Of a stretch of DNA of 33,295 bases, positions 1 through 8,267 are shown piece by piece (the first letter of the stretch is position 1; the number at the start of each line of letters is the position of its first letter). The notes under the pieces were generated by a model. The model made no database searches, was not told where the DNA came from, and saw nothing but the letters and a program-made list of their open reading frames with translations. Made by a program: the position numbers and the translations under genes. Source of the stretch: Hyphococcus sp. (GTDB lineage: Bacteria > Pseudomonadota > Alphaproteobacteria > Caulobacterales > Parvularculaceae); contig JAJFFZ010000089.1 in assembly GCA_021776395.1 (NCBI GenBank), positions 1 through 33,295 of the forward strand, given 5' to 3'.

Positions 1-102
1 CGCAGGCTTTCCATGGATCACGAACGATACGCCGCTACAACATTGACCTTTATGCGCCTGGCAATGATAAAACTATGCGTCCGACGATTGGCCAGATCCT
101 GA
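1..102 (+). mobile_element. 3' end of an IS5-family-like transposase gene (partial, cut by window start)
   Basis: Frame 1 reads RRLSMDHERYAATTLTFMRLAMIKLCVRRLARS*, resembling the C-terminal RRL-KD-E-...-R-A-I-L--RRL signature of IS5-family DDE transposases. It is followed by gaattcccggacagactc, a plausible terminal inverted repeat (read outward-in as GAGTCTGTCCGGGAATTC), then TCA, a possible TNA target. Confidence 0.5.
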
Positions 103-253
103 ATTCCCGGACAGACTCTCAATGAGTTAACGTCATCATTCTAACGCCACATATTTAAAAACATTCGACAGTTAGCTAAAGTAATAGACTTCGAAATTTC
201 ATGGATGACTCCTGCTAAGGTTGCTTTATTTCGTTGCTAACCCCCCTAAACTC

Positions 254-343
254 CCTCCATGCTCTGGGACAAACAACGTGAAAAACTCAACCGCTGCAGG
301 CTCTCGCCGAGAAGGCGGGTGGATTGGAAAGCTAAAGCGCCAG
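254..343 (+). pseudogene. Truncated, degenerate duplicate of the 5' end of the acyl-CoA carboxylase beta gene at 1329
   Basis: ctccatgctctgggacaaacaacgtgaaaaactcaaccgctgcaggctc...gagaaggcgggtgg...aaagcgccag aligns by eye with ctccatgccctgggacaaacaacgcgaagagctgaaacgccgccaggcccttgctgagaagatgggcgg...gagcgccag at about 1325-1414, with small indels that break the frame. Confidence 0.8.
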
Positions 344-380
344 TACTGCGCCCTACGAAACAAAAGCGAAGAGACAGTCA

Positions 381-1241
381 ATGAATCAACAATCCGCAAA
401 CACAAAATGCATGGCCATGCCTTTCGCCGCAGCACTGTTCCTGGCCCTTGCCGGTTGCTCCAGCGGGCCGGCGCCTGACGACCGCCTCAATGCCACGCTT
501 TGGATGCAGCAGGCGGTGGAATACAAGGCAGCGACGGACGGCGTTTACGCGCTCGCGTCCATCCGCCTCGCAGAAGCGCTCGCCGATCCCGCATGGACCG
601 CCGTGCCGGATGTTCAGAGCGGTGATTTCAGCGACTTGCCGCAGGCGATCATTCTTGATGCGGACGAAACCGTTCTCGACAACTCCGCCTATCAGGCCGG
701 GCTGATAAAAACCGGCGGCGCCTACTCCCCTGAAAGCTGGAATGCTTACGCCAATAGCGGGTCGGCGGGCGCTGTCCCCGGCGCGGTCGCCTTCACTCAA
801 GCGGCCGCGACCAGCGGCGTTACAGTCTTTTACATCACCAACCGCGACGTCATTACCGAGGAGGCCACGACAAACAACCTCACCGCGCTCGGCTTCCCCA
901 TGGGCGGCAATATCGACACCGTGATGACAAAAAACGAACAGCCGGACTGGACCTCGCGCAAGGGAACGCGCCGCGCCGCTGTGGCGAAAGACTACCGGGT
1001 TCTGCTTCTCCTCGGCGATAATTTCGGCGACTTCACCGACGACTATCGCGGCTCGTCGGAAGAACGCCAAACCGTCTATGAAGCCCACCGCAAGCATTGG
1101 GGCCGCGACTGGCTGATGCTGCCGAACCCGGCCTATGGCTCATGGGAAGCGGCGGCGTTTGGCGGTGACTACACCCTCTCCGAGGAAGAAAAACGCCGCC
1201 GCAAGATCGACGCCCTCATCGGCTGGGCGCCTGACGAATAG
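381..1241 (+). CDS. HAD-superfamily acid phosphatase, lipoprotein e(P4)/class B type, lipoprotein
   Basis: Lipobox-like ALAGCSS signal; AIILDADETVLDNSAYQ matches the HAD DxDxTxxDN motif; later VFYITNRD and LLLLGDNFGDF motifs. Confidence 0.85.
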   Translation: MNQQSANTKCMAMPFAAALFLALAGCSSGPAPDDRLNATLWMQQAVEYKAATDGVYALASIRLAEALADPAWTAVPDVQSGDFSDLPQAIILDADETVLDNSAYQAGLIKTGGAYSPESWNAYANSGSAGAVPGAVAFTQAAATSGVTVFYITNRDVITEEATTNNLTALGFPMGGNIDTVMTKNEQPDWTSRKGTRRAAVAKDYRVLLLLGDNFGDFTDDYRGSSEERQTVYEAHRKHWGRDWLMLPNPAYGSWEAAAFGGDYTLSEEEKRRRKIDALIGWAPDE

Positions 1242-1328
1242 GCGGGCTCTCTCATGCTGCCGTAACTTCTAACAAAGCGCCTGCACAGGACGCTTTACGA
1301 ATAGCGTGCTCACTCTACAACGGTCTCC

Positions 1329-2852
1329 ATGCCCTGGGACAAACAACGCGAAGAGCTGAAACGCCGCCAGGCCCTTGCTGAGAAGATGGGCGGGGCGGCC
1401 AAACTTGAGCGCCAGAAGGCGCGCGGTAAGCTTAATGCGCGCGAGCGTTTGCGGCGGCTGCTCGACAAGGGCTCGTTCCGCGAGATTGGCAAGATTGCCG
1501 GCAAGGGCTCCTATGACGACGCTGGCGCGCTTGTCGATTTCTCACCGTCGAATTTTATCTTTGGCCGTGGGCGGATTAATGGCGAGACTGTTGTCGCCTC
1601 GGCTGACGACTTCACCGTGCGCGGCGGCGCGGCGGATGCGGCGATCCATCGCAAATTCGCGATGGCCGAGCAAATGGCCCATGAATTAAAACTGCCACTA
1701 ATCCGCATGATTGACGGCACTGGCGGCGGCGGCTCGGTGAAGATGCTGGAAGATATGGGCTTTACATACGTGCCCTTCGTGCCCGGCTGGGAGCATGTGG
1801 TCAAAAATTTGAAAACCGTGCCGGTGGTAGCCCTCGCGCTTGGGCCCACAGCCGGGCTTGGCGCGGCGCGCATGGTCGCCAGTCATTATTCGGTGATGGT
1901 GCGCGGGGTGGCGCAGATTTTCACCGCCGGTCCCGCCGTGGTGGCAGGCATGGGCGCCGGGAGCAATGCTCTTGATAAGGAGCAGTTAGGCGGCGCCGAT
2001 ATTCATACGCGCAACGGCGTTATCGACGATGAGGCGGAAACCGAGGACGACGCCTTCGCAATGGCGCGGACATTCCTCTCTTATTTACCTGCGCATACAG
2101 AGGCGCGCGCGACACGCACAACGCCCCACGACAGACCAAACCGCAGAGACGAAAAGCTCCTCGCCGCCGTGCCGGAGAACAGCCGCGAAGCCTATTCGAT
2201 GCGTCGCATCCTTGAGATGGTCGCCGATAAGGGCACAGTGTTTGAGATGGGCCTGCGCTGGGGCCGCGCGGTGATTACCGCGTTTGCACGCTTTGACGGC
2301 TGGCCCGTGGCGGTTTTGGCGTCGGACCCGACTTTTCTTGGCGGCTCGTGGACGGCGGATACGGCGGAAAAAGCCCGGCGATTTGTGTCGCTTGCAGAAC
2401 AGTTCCGCCTGCCGGTTATTCATCTGGTCGACAATCCGGGCTTTATGATTGGGCTGGAAGCCGAACGCGCCGCCACCATCCGCCGCGGCGTTGAGGCGAT
2501 GAACGCGGTCTATGAGACCACCGTTCCGTGGGCCTCGGTCATCATCCGCAAGGCTTACGGCGTCGCGGGCGCTGCGATGTCTGACCATACGCGGTTTCAA
2601 TATCGCTTCGCCTGGCCGTCGGGCGACTGGGGCTCGCTCCCCATGGAGGGAGGCGTTGAGGTCGCCTATAAGGCCGAACTGGAACGCGCTGACGATCCCG
2701 CCGCCGCGCTTAACGAAATCAAAGCCCGGCTCAACCGCGTCACCTCGCCATTCCGCACTGCTGAGCAATTCCTCATCGAAGACATTATCGACCCGCGCGA
2801 TACGCGTCCGCTATTGTGCGAGTTTGCAGAACTGGCGCAGCGGCGGCTTTAA
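1329..2852 (+). CDS. Acyl-CoA (propionyl/methylcrotonyl-type) carboxylase carboxyltransferase beta subunit
   Basis: Full-length 507 aa ORF. RGKLNARERLRRLLDKGSF, DFTVRGGA, MIDGTGGGGSVK, FTAGPAVV, LVDNPGFMIG and RKAYGVAGAAM motifs are typical of the biotin-dependent carboxyltransferase family. Confidence 0.93.
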   Translation: MPWDKQREELKRRQALAEKMGGAAKLERQKARGKLNARERLRRLLDKGSFREIGKIAGKGSYDDAGALVDFSPSNFIFGRGRINGETVVASADDFTVRGGAADAAIHRKFAMAEQMAHELKLPLIRMIDGTGGGGSVKMLEDMGFTYVPFVPGWEHVVKNLKTVPVVALALGPTAGLGAARMVASHYSVMVRGVAQIFTAGPAVVAGMGAGSNALDKEQLGGADIHTRNGVIDDEAETEDDAFAMARTFLSYLPAHTEARATRTTPHDRPNRRDEKLLAAVPENSREAYSMRRILEMVADKGTVFEMGLRWGRAVITAFARFDGWPVAVLASDPTFLGGSWTADTAEKARRFVSLAEQFRLPVIHLVDNPGFMIGLEAERAATIRRGVEAMNAVYETTVPWASVIIRKAYGVAGAAMSDHTRFQYRFAWPSGDWGSLPMEGGVEVAYKAELERADDPAAALNEIKARLNRVTSPFRTAEQFLIEDIIDPRDTRPLLCEFAELAQRRL

Positions 2853-3802
2853 GCAGCAGCGGCAGCCGCATCATCGCGTTCGCCAAACGCACCGCTGCTG
2901 ATGGCGCCAAGAGCCGTATACGGATTATCAGGGTCGTTGGCGGCAAAAATTCCAGCTGGGTTTTGCGCGCCGCCATCTTCGTCAGCGCGCGCATCCTCGC
3001 GCAGCGCCTCAGCCTCGGCCTGGCGCTCGGCGCGGGCATCCGCGGTCGCCTGAATAATTTGGCCTTGCGCGGCTTGTGCAATGGCGCGGTCCGGCCCGGA
3101 CGGGTCAGCTGGCGCCAGCGCGGCGGCGGCGACGATGCGCATCTTGGCGATCGTCGCCTCGGGACTTGCTTCCGGAGACATATCAATCGGCACGCTGCCG
3201 GCGACAGCATATTGCTGGCCGTCAGGGCCTTTGTCATAAGACAAAGAAATCGCCCCGGCGTGAGGCCCGCCAGTGTTTTTGTGGGCCTGCTCATGAGCGC
3301 GAACCTCGCGGTCGCGGCCTCGCATATCACGAACGACACCTTCTTCTTCCGGCGTCAGCCCGTTGGGACCGCGTTCATCGTCACCGCCGGCTTCAACCTC
3401 GGCGGCAGGATTGGCTGCTGGCGTCGCGACATTCGCACGGGCTTTTTCCAACCCGTCGGCGGCCTTATCGTCAGATACGATGGCCTGTTGGGAGGCGTTT
3501 TCTTCAGCCGCAGCCTGCTCGGGCTTTTGCGCGGCAGCCGAGTTTTCTGCGTCCGCGCGCGAGGCTTCAATCGCGCTGCGCACCACCGCGCCGGAAAGCG
3601 AACGATCGCTCGCGGTCGGGATTGGCGCCGGGCGCTGGGTCAGATTGGTGTCATCGGCGCGCCGGGTTAACGTTTGCTCGCCAAGCTGGCGCAGCGCCGC
3701 GCCCGGATCATTTACCAACCGGTCGAGACCCTTGGCCTGCATGCCCGTCACCGCCAAAATCTGGCGCGCGGGAAACCCAGAAATAGAACCAAATCCACTC
3801 AT
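2849..3802 (-). CDS. SprA-related putative metalloprotease (CJM1_0395-like) family protein
   Basis: Contains VRDMRGRDREVRAHEQAHKNTGG and YDKGPDGQQYAVAGSVPIDMSPE, the HExxH-like/HEQAH core and GPDG-YAV-G-V-ID-SP signature of SprA-related proteins, after a low-complexity N-terminal region. Confidence 0.85.
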   Translation of the reverse strand: MSGFGSISGFPARQILAVTGMQAKGLDRLVNDPGAALRQLGEQTLTRRADDTNLTQRPAPIPTASDRSLSGAVVRSAIEASRADAENSAAAQKPEQAAAEENASQQAIVSDDKAADGLEKARANVATPAANPAAEVEAGGDDERGPNGLTPEEEGVVRDMRGRDREVRAHEQAHKNTGGPHAGAISLSYDKGPDGQQYAVAGSVPIDMSPEASPEATIAKMRIVAAAALAPADPSGPDRAIAQAAQGQIIQATADARAERQAEAEALREDARADEDGGAQNPAGIFAANDPDNPYTALGAISSGAFGERDDAAAAAA

Positions 3803-3936
3803 AACGGGTTAGTTTTACCACGTAACAATCAAGAAATGATTATTGCCGAAATGTTAAAGCCGGGCGTTACAATTTGCGCTGACGGGGAAACTTATTTGGG
3901 CGTATGAACACGCGAAATGCCTTAATATGATAGACT

Positions 3937-4932
3937 TCATGCCAACAACCCAAAGAAAGTTTCAAGCTCGGTATCGTCGCCAATATAGCAAACGACTGTA
4001 TTGTATTTCTTGTCCAACCCAAGCCTCCTAACCCGGCTTCTCATCGCCTTGTCTAACAACATTAAATTGGCAACTGGCAAAAATGCAGAAACATGCTCAA
4101 CGTCCATATGATCACCATTTTTGATTTTTGAATCCCCCGTCATCAGAGATGCAATCAACCTTGCACTGACATCAATTGATGGAACCGAACGGTAATATTC
4201 CGAGTCCAAAAATTGAGCGAATGATCGATCTGAAGAGTTGCATTCTGCAAAAAGCTGGAATTGTTCTGTCAGCCTACTCAATGCCAAGTAGCTGTATATC
4301 TCATTGTCTGAAGGTTTCACGTTTCTTTCGCTATGCTCAACACATCTAATTGCATCTTCAAAAAGCACTCGGGCCTCTCCTCGAAATTCATGCTCAAGTT
4401 GCTCATTGTACGAAATTCGATTGAGTTGTTGTCGCTTCCTCAGCTGCTCCCATTGGGCGTAGATATTCGAACGATTTAGTATTAGCTTTTTAATCCCCTC
4501 ATCGGTATGCCTTACGATTGAAGTAATGAATACATTCTGAGAATTGGCTTTCTTCAGTTCGGCTATTGGGTCGCTAAAAAACACATCAGAGTAAGAAAAT
4601 TCTACTTTGCCAGCTTCTTTGTGAAATGCATCCATAGCATTATTCATCATGGCAGATTCAACATTCTTGGGATGTTTGGCCTTTACCCCCATAGATAGCT
4701 GGGACTGTGTCGATGAAAACAAATCATCGTTTACTCTAAAATACTCCGTGCCCTGAGTCCCTTCAGGGCAGAGCAACTTACAATCGCGTGTAAATTTAAT
4801 AATGTTACTTTTCAGAGTTAGCAGGCGGTCTCGATTTGGATTGCTGCCATCTTTTCCTTGGGCTAAATTAGCAAGATTAATAAGTACCGACGTGTCAATC
4901 CAGATGATTGGAGTCGGTGATTTTTTTATCAC
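3937..4932 (-). CDS. PIN-like domain hypothetical protein in a locally AT-rich islet
   Basis: 331 aa ORF with N-terminal PIIWIDTSVLINLANLAQG (PIN-like first acidic strand) and C-terminal GDHMDVEHVSAFLPVANLMLLDKAM (PIN-like distal acidic motif). Base composition is visibly lower in GC than the flanks. Confidence 0.6.
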   Translation of the reverse strand: MIKKSPTPIIWIDTSVLINLANLAQGKDGSNPNRDRLLTLKSNIIKFTRDCKLLCPEGTQGTEYFRVNDDLFSSTQSQLSMGVKAKHPKNVESAMMNNAMDAFHKEAGKVEFSYSDVFFSDPIAELKKANSQNVFITSIVRHTDEGIKKLILNRSNIYAQWEQLRKRQQLNRISYNEQLEHEFRGEARVLFEDAIRCVEHSERNVKPSDNEIYSYLALSRLTEQFQLFAECNSSDRSFAQFLDSEYYRSVPSIDVSARLIASLMTGDSKIKNGDHMDVEHVSAFLPVANLMLLDKAMRSRVRRLGLDKKYNTVVCYIGDDTELETFFGLLA

Positions 4933-4979
4933 TACGCTAAGATTTGTTGGTGTTTTATAGGCTGAAACAGTAATTTGAT

Positions 4980-5729
4980 TTACTCCACCTTCACCGCCAG
5001 CGTATCGTGATGGCCGGAAATCAGTGAGCGGAGGTAAAAGGAAATATCGGCGCGGTCTTTAAAGCCTGCATCTTTCGCCGCTTGGTTTTTTTCCTCGTCA
5101 CTTGCCGGCGCATCCGCTGCAAAGGTTTTCATGCTTTCATGAAAACCGATGGTGAAGACGTCGACATCAGAACCGGCGGCGCGGCGGAAAATCATATTCG
5201 TGGTCTGGCCAGTGGCCGCGAGATAGGCGTTTTCCATGCGGCGTTGACCGACAAGTTCGCCGGTCTTGCCGGGAGCGGCATGAAACATTTCAATATGGAA
5301 GAAGGCGTTGCCTGCATATTCGCGCGCAATTTCGTCGAGCGCCGGCCCATAGGCGAAATGGTCTTCATCAAAAGCGATAAACGCATCGCCCAGCGCCAGC
5401 ATCACACTATGTTTCTCCGCCGCCTTGTGGCGCTGTTTCGTCGCAGATTTCGAATGGTAAGCGGCCCAGCTGACCATTGGCGTGATAACCAGCAAATCCC
5501 ATTGGTCACCCTGTGAGTGGCGCATGATGAAAGGCGCTTGTTCGCGCGCATCCTCAAAATAGTTCGATGCCTTTAGCACCGCAATCCAGTTCAGAAGGTT
5601 TTCTAATTCTCCAGGCGCCGCGCGAAGTGTCGAGACTTTGTAAAGATAATCGCCTTCGCGCTGCCCGGCATGCGCCGACGTCAGCATTACGGCGGCGAAC
5701 AGGACGAGCCCGGCCAATCGGATAATCAT
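4980..5729 (-). CDS. Secreted hypothetical protein with two similar (dimeric alpha/beta barrel-like) halves
   Basis: Signal peptide MIIRLAGLVLFAAVMLTSAHA; 249 aa; repeated hydrophobic-xx-AAPGxxxxL pattern in each half. Confidence 0.6.
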   Translation of the reverse strand: MIIRLAGLVLFAAVMLTSAHAGQREGDYLYKVSTLRAAPGELENLLNWIAVLKASNYFEDAREQAPFIMRHSQGDQWDLLVITPMVSWAAYHSKSATKQRHKAAEKHSVMLALGDAFIAFDEDHFAYGPALDEIAREYAGNAFFHIEMFHAAPGKTGELVGQRRMENAYLAATGQTTNMIFRRAAGSDVDVFTIGFHESMKTFAADAPASDEEKNQAAKDAGFKDRADISFYLRSLISGHHDTLAVKVE

Positions 5730-6838
5730 TTTTCAAACCCCTTTGTTGTCACCGCCAAGTCTACCGCCTTTTTCATAACGGTGGGAAGCCGCGCGTGCTT
5801 CGGCGCGAGCCATTGCTGCTCGCGCCCACGGCGGAAACCCTTTGGCGCCTTGCCGATATGAACATCGAGCGTCAGGTGGAAATGGGTGAATATATGCACC
5901 ACCGCGCCAGCGCGCCGCCATTTCGTCGTCGCCGGCGCATGCGCCATAGCATCGCCCAGTTTCTCCGTCCACGGACTTCCCGGCAAGCCCAACATAGCGC
6001 CAAGCAATCCCTTTTCCGGGCGGCGCTCGAACAGAACCTCGCCTTTCGCATTGACCAGCGCAAAGACGGCGCCCTTGCGCGAGGGCTTTGGTCTCGTTGC
6101 CGGCTTGACCGGAAAGTCTTCTACGCGGCCAAGGCGATGCGCGGCGCAATCGCCCGCCAGCGGACAGGCGGGGCAATTTGGCGCCCGGGGTTTGCAAACG
6201 CCAGCGCCTAAATCCATCAGTCCTTGAGCGAAGTCGCCGCTGCGTTTCTGCGGCCATATTGCGCCGGCGCGCTCCTTTATAAGCGCTTTAGCCCCCGGCA
6301 ACGGTGCGTCAATCGCACACAGCCGCGCAACGATGCGCTCAATATTGCCGTCCACCACAACCGCCGGCCGGTCATACGCAATCGCTGCAATCGCCGCAGC
6401 GGTATAATCGCCAATCCCCGGCAGCGTCTTTAATACATCCTCCGTACAGGGAAAATCTCCGCCATGCTCGCACATCACCGCAATCGCGCATTTGTGCAAA
6501 TTTCTAGCGCGCGCATAATAGCCAAGCCCGGCCCACTCGCCGAGCACATCGTCAAGCTCGGCCGCCGCCATTGCCGCGACATCCGGCCAGCGTGTCAGAA
6601 ACTTTAAAAACCGCGGCGCAACGCTCGCCACCGTGGTCTGCTGCAACATGATTTCAGACAGCCACACCGCGTAAGGGTCGGGCTTGTGTCCGGCCTTGCG
6701 TTGATGCGGGCCGATGCGCCATGGCAGCGCGCGGGCATTGGCGTCATACCAGCGCAACACCGCCCCAGAGGTTTGCGCCCCGGGGATTTGGCCAGAGGCT
6801 TGGGAAATGTTTTTCGCGCCGCGCGTTTCGTATGCCAT
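5726..6838 (-). CDS. mutY: A/G-specific adenine glycosylase MutY
   Basis: ALPWR, DPYAVWLSEIMLQQTTVASV, LPGIGDYTAAAIAAIAYDRPAVVVDGNIERI and the CKPRAPNCPACPLAGDC Fe-S cluster. Start taken at MAYETRG rather than the upstream in-frame M at 6898. Confidence 0.93.
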   Translation of the reverse strand: MAYETRGAKNISQASGQIPGAQTSGAVLRWYDANARALPWRIGPHQRKAGHKPDPYAVWLSEIMLQQTTVASVAPRFLKFLTRWPDVAAMAAAELDDVLGEWAGLGYYARARNLHKCAIAVMCEHGGDFPCTEDVLKTLPGIGDYTAAAIAAIAYDRPAVVVDGNIERIVARLCAIDAPLPGAKALIKERAGAIWPQKRSGDFAQGLMDLGAGVCKPRAPNCPACPLAGDCAAHRLGRVEDFPVKPATRPKPSRKGAVFALVNAKGEVLFERRPEKGLLGAMLGLPGSPWTEKLGDAMAHAPATTKWRRAGAVVHIFTHFHLTLDVHIGKAPKGFRRGREQQWLAPKHARLPTVMKKAVDLAVTTKGFEK

Positions 6839-6866
6839 CGCTTGTCTGTATGGTGGCGCGGAGCCA

Positions 6867-7334
6867 ATGCGTAAAGCCGCCATGACCTTAAAGACCACCA
6901 GACCCGTCCGCCGCGCCGCGCCGAAAATCGGCCGCGCCAGCGCCTCAGTGTTCTCGCGATTGTTGAAAAAAACCAGCTACGCCGAGCCCGGCCTATGCGA
7001 TCACTGGCCGGATATTGCCGGGCCGGAGATTGCCGCCCTGTGCCGCCCGGGCCGGCTCACCGGGCGTGGTCCCGGCAGAACGCTGGAAATCCACGCCCCT
7101 TCCGGCGCCGCCGCCGCGCAGCTTCAGATGCAGACCGAGGCGCTATTGGCGCGGGTAAACCGCTATCTCGGGCCCGGCGCGGTTGCCCGCATCACCATTG
7201 TCCAATCGGCGGTGGGCCCGCTCCAGGCCGAGCCAAGCCAGCCAGCGCCCCATAACGAAGGTGATAACACCCCTTTAGGGACGGCGCTTTCATCGTTCCG
7301 CACTGCGATAAGCCGCAAGAATGGCGAGAAATAA
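6867..7334 (+). CDS. DUF721/DciA-like protein
   Basis: LDHWPDIAGPEIA-like segment (LCDHWPDIAGPEIAALCRPGRL), TLEIHAPSGAAAAQLQMQTEALLARVNRYLG; lies next to mutY as in other alphaproteobacteria. Start chosen at MRKAAMTL. Confidence 0.8.
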   Translation: MRKAAMTLKTTRPVRRAAPKIGRASASVFSRLLKKTSYAEPGLCDHWPDIAGPEIAALCRPGRLTGRGPGRTLEIHAPSGAAAAQLQMQTEALLARVNRYLGPGAVARITIVQSAVGPLQAEPSQPAPHNEGDNTPLGTALSSFRTAISRKNGEK

Positions 7335-7441
7335 CGCCGCTTGAGGGCTTGCGCCGGGCGCCGCCTTACGCGATTTTGCTGGAACCCCGGCGTGAGCCAC
7401 GCTGGCGCAGATTTCCTGCGGCGACGCCCCGCCGCCATCTA

Positions 7442-8149
7442 ATGAAAGGCCTGCCCGTGATGTTGTTTTCCGCTCTCCGTTTCCGCCCCGCCTATTTTGT
7501 CATTGGCGCAGCCGCGCTGGCGCTGGCCGCATGCGGCGGCGCCTCCTCCGATGAGGCCGCTGAGACAGGCGGCGACGCTGAAACCCTTGACGATAGCGCA
7601 ACCGGCGCCCTTGCAGAAATGACCCGCGGCAGCGCCGATGCAACCGTGACCGTGATCGAATACGCCTCCGTGACTTGCCCGCATTGCGCCGCCTTTCATG
7701 AAAGCGTCTATCCGGAGATCAAGGAAAAATACATCGATACCGGCAAGGTGCGGTTCGTGTTCCGGGAATTTCCCACCGCGCCGGCCAACCTTTCCATCGC
7801 TGGCTCCATGTTGGCGCGCTGCGCCGCCGATAATGGCGGCATGGACGCATATTTTCTAGTTCTGGACACTTTGTTTAAAACCCAAAGAACCTGGATTTAT
7901 GGGGAAAAACCGCGTGAGGAACTGATTAAAATCGCCGCCCAGGCGGGCATGAGCGAAGACGACCTTGACGCCTGCATCACGCGCCAGGAGTTGCTTGATT
8001 TTCTTACTGAAAATGTGAAAATCGGCCGTGACAAATATGATGTCCGCTCTACGCCGAGTTTTGTCGTCAATGGAACCTTGCGACATTTTTCAACGTTTGA
8101 AGATATGTCTGCCGCACTCGACGAAGCGATTGAAAAAGCGGGAGAATAA
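7442..8149 (+). CDS. DsbA-family thioredoxin-fold lipoprotein (thiol:disulfide interchange)
   Basis: Lipobox ALAACGG; VIEYASVTCPHCAAFHESVYP with CPHC active site; FREFPTAPANLSIAGSMLARCA; STPSFVVNG cis-Pro loop. Confidence 0.92.
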   Translation: MKGLPVMLFSALRFRPAYFVIGAAALALAACGGASSDEAAETGGDAETLDDSATGALAEMTRGSADATVTVIEYASVTCPHCAAFHESVYPEIKEKYIDTGKVRFVFREFPTAPANLSIAGSMLARCAADNGGMDAYFLVLDTLFKTQRTWIYGEKPREELIKIAAQAGMSEDDLDACITRQELLDFLTENVKIGRDKYDVRSTPSFVVNGTLRHFSTFEDMSAALDEAIEKAGE

Positions 8150-8267
8150 GTTTCCCCAGGCCCTCATGCGCCGGTTGGCTTGAAGGCAGAATCGGCAATC
8201 ATTGTCGCTAACTATTAAAGGGCCTGCCGGACATGTGCGCCGGGGGCCGGCTTGCCGGGAAAACGCA

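Noticed and set aside
378-1097. Long minus-strand ORF (239 aa) opposite the acid phosphatase
   Set aside because: Shadow ORF in GC-rich sequence; the plus-strand frame carries the lipobox and HAD motifs.
2816-3670. 284 aa plus-strand ORF opposite the SprA-like gene
   Set aside because: No domain-like sequence; the minus-strand frame has the HEQAH/SprA signature.
3937-4932. Toxin-antitoxin (VapBC) module
   Set aside because: The PIN-like ORF is far longer than VapC and no small antitoxin ORF lies next to it; kept only as an orphan PIN-like gene.
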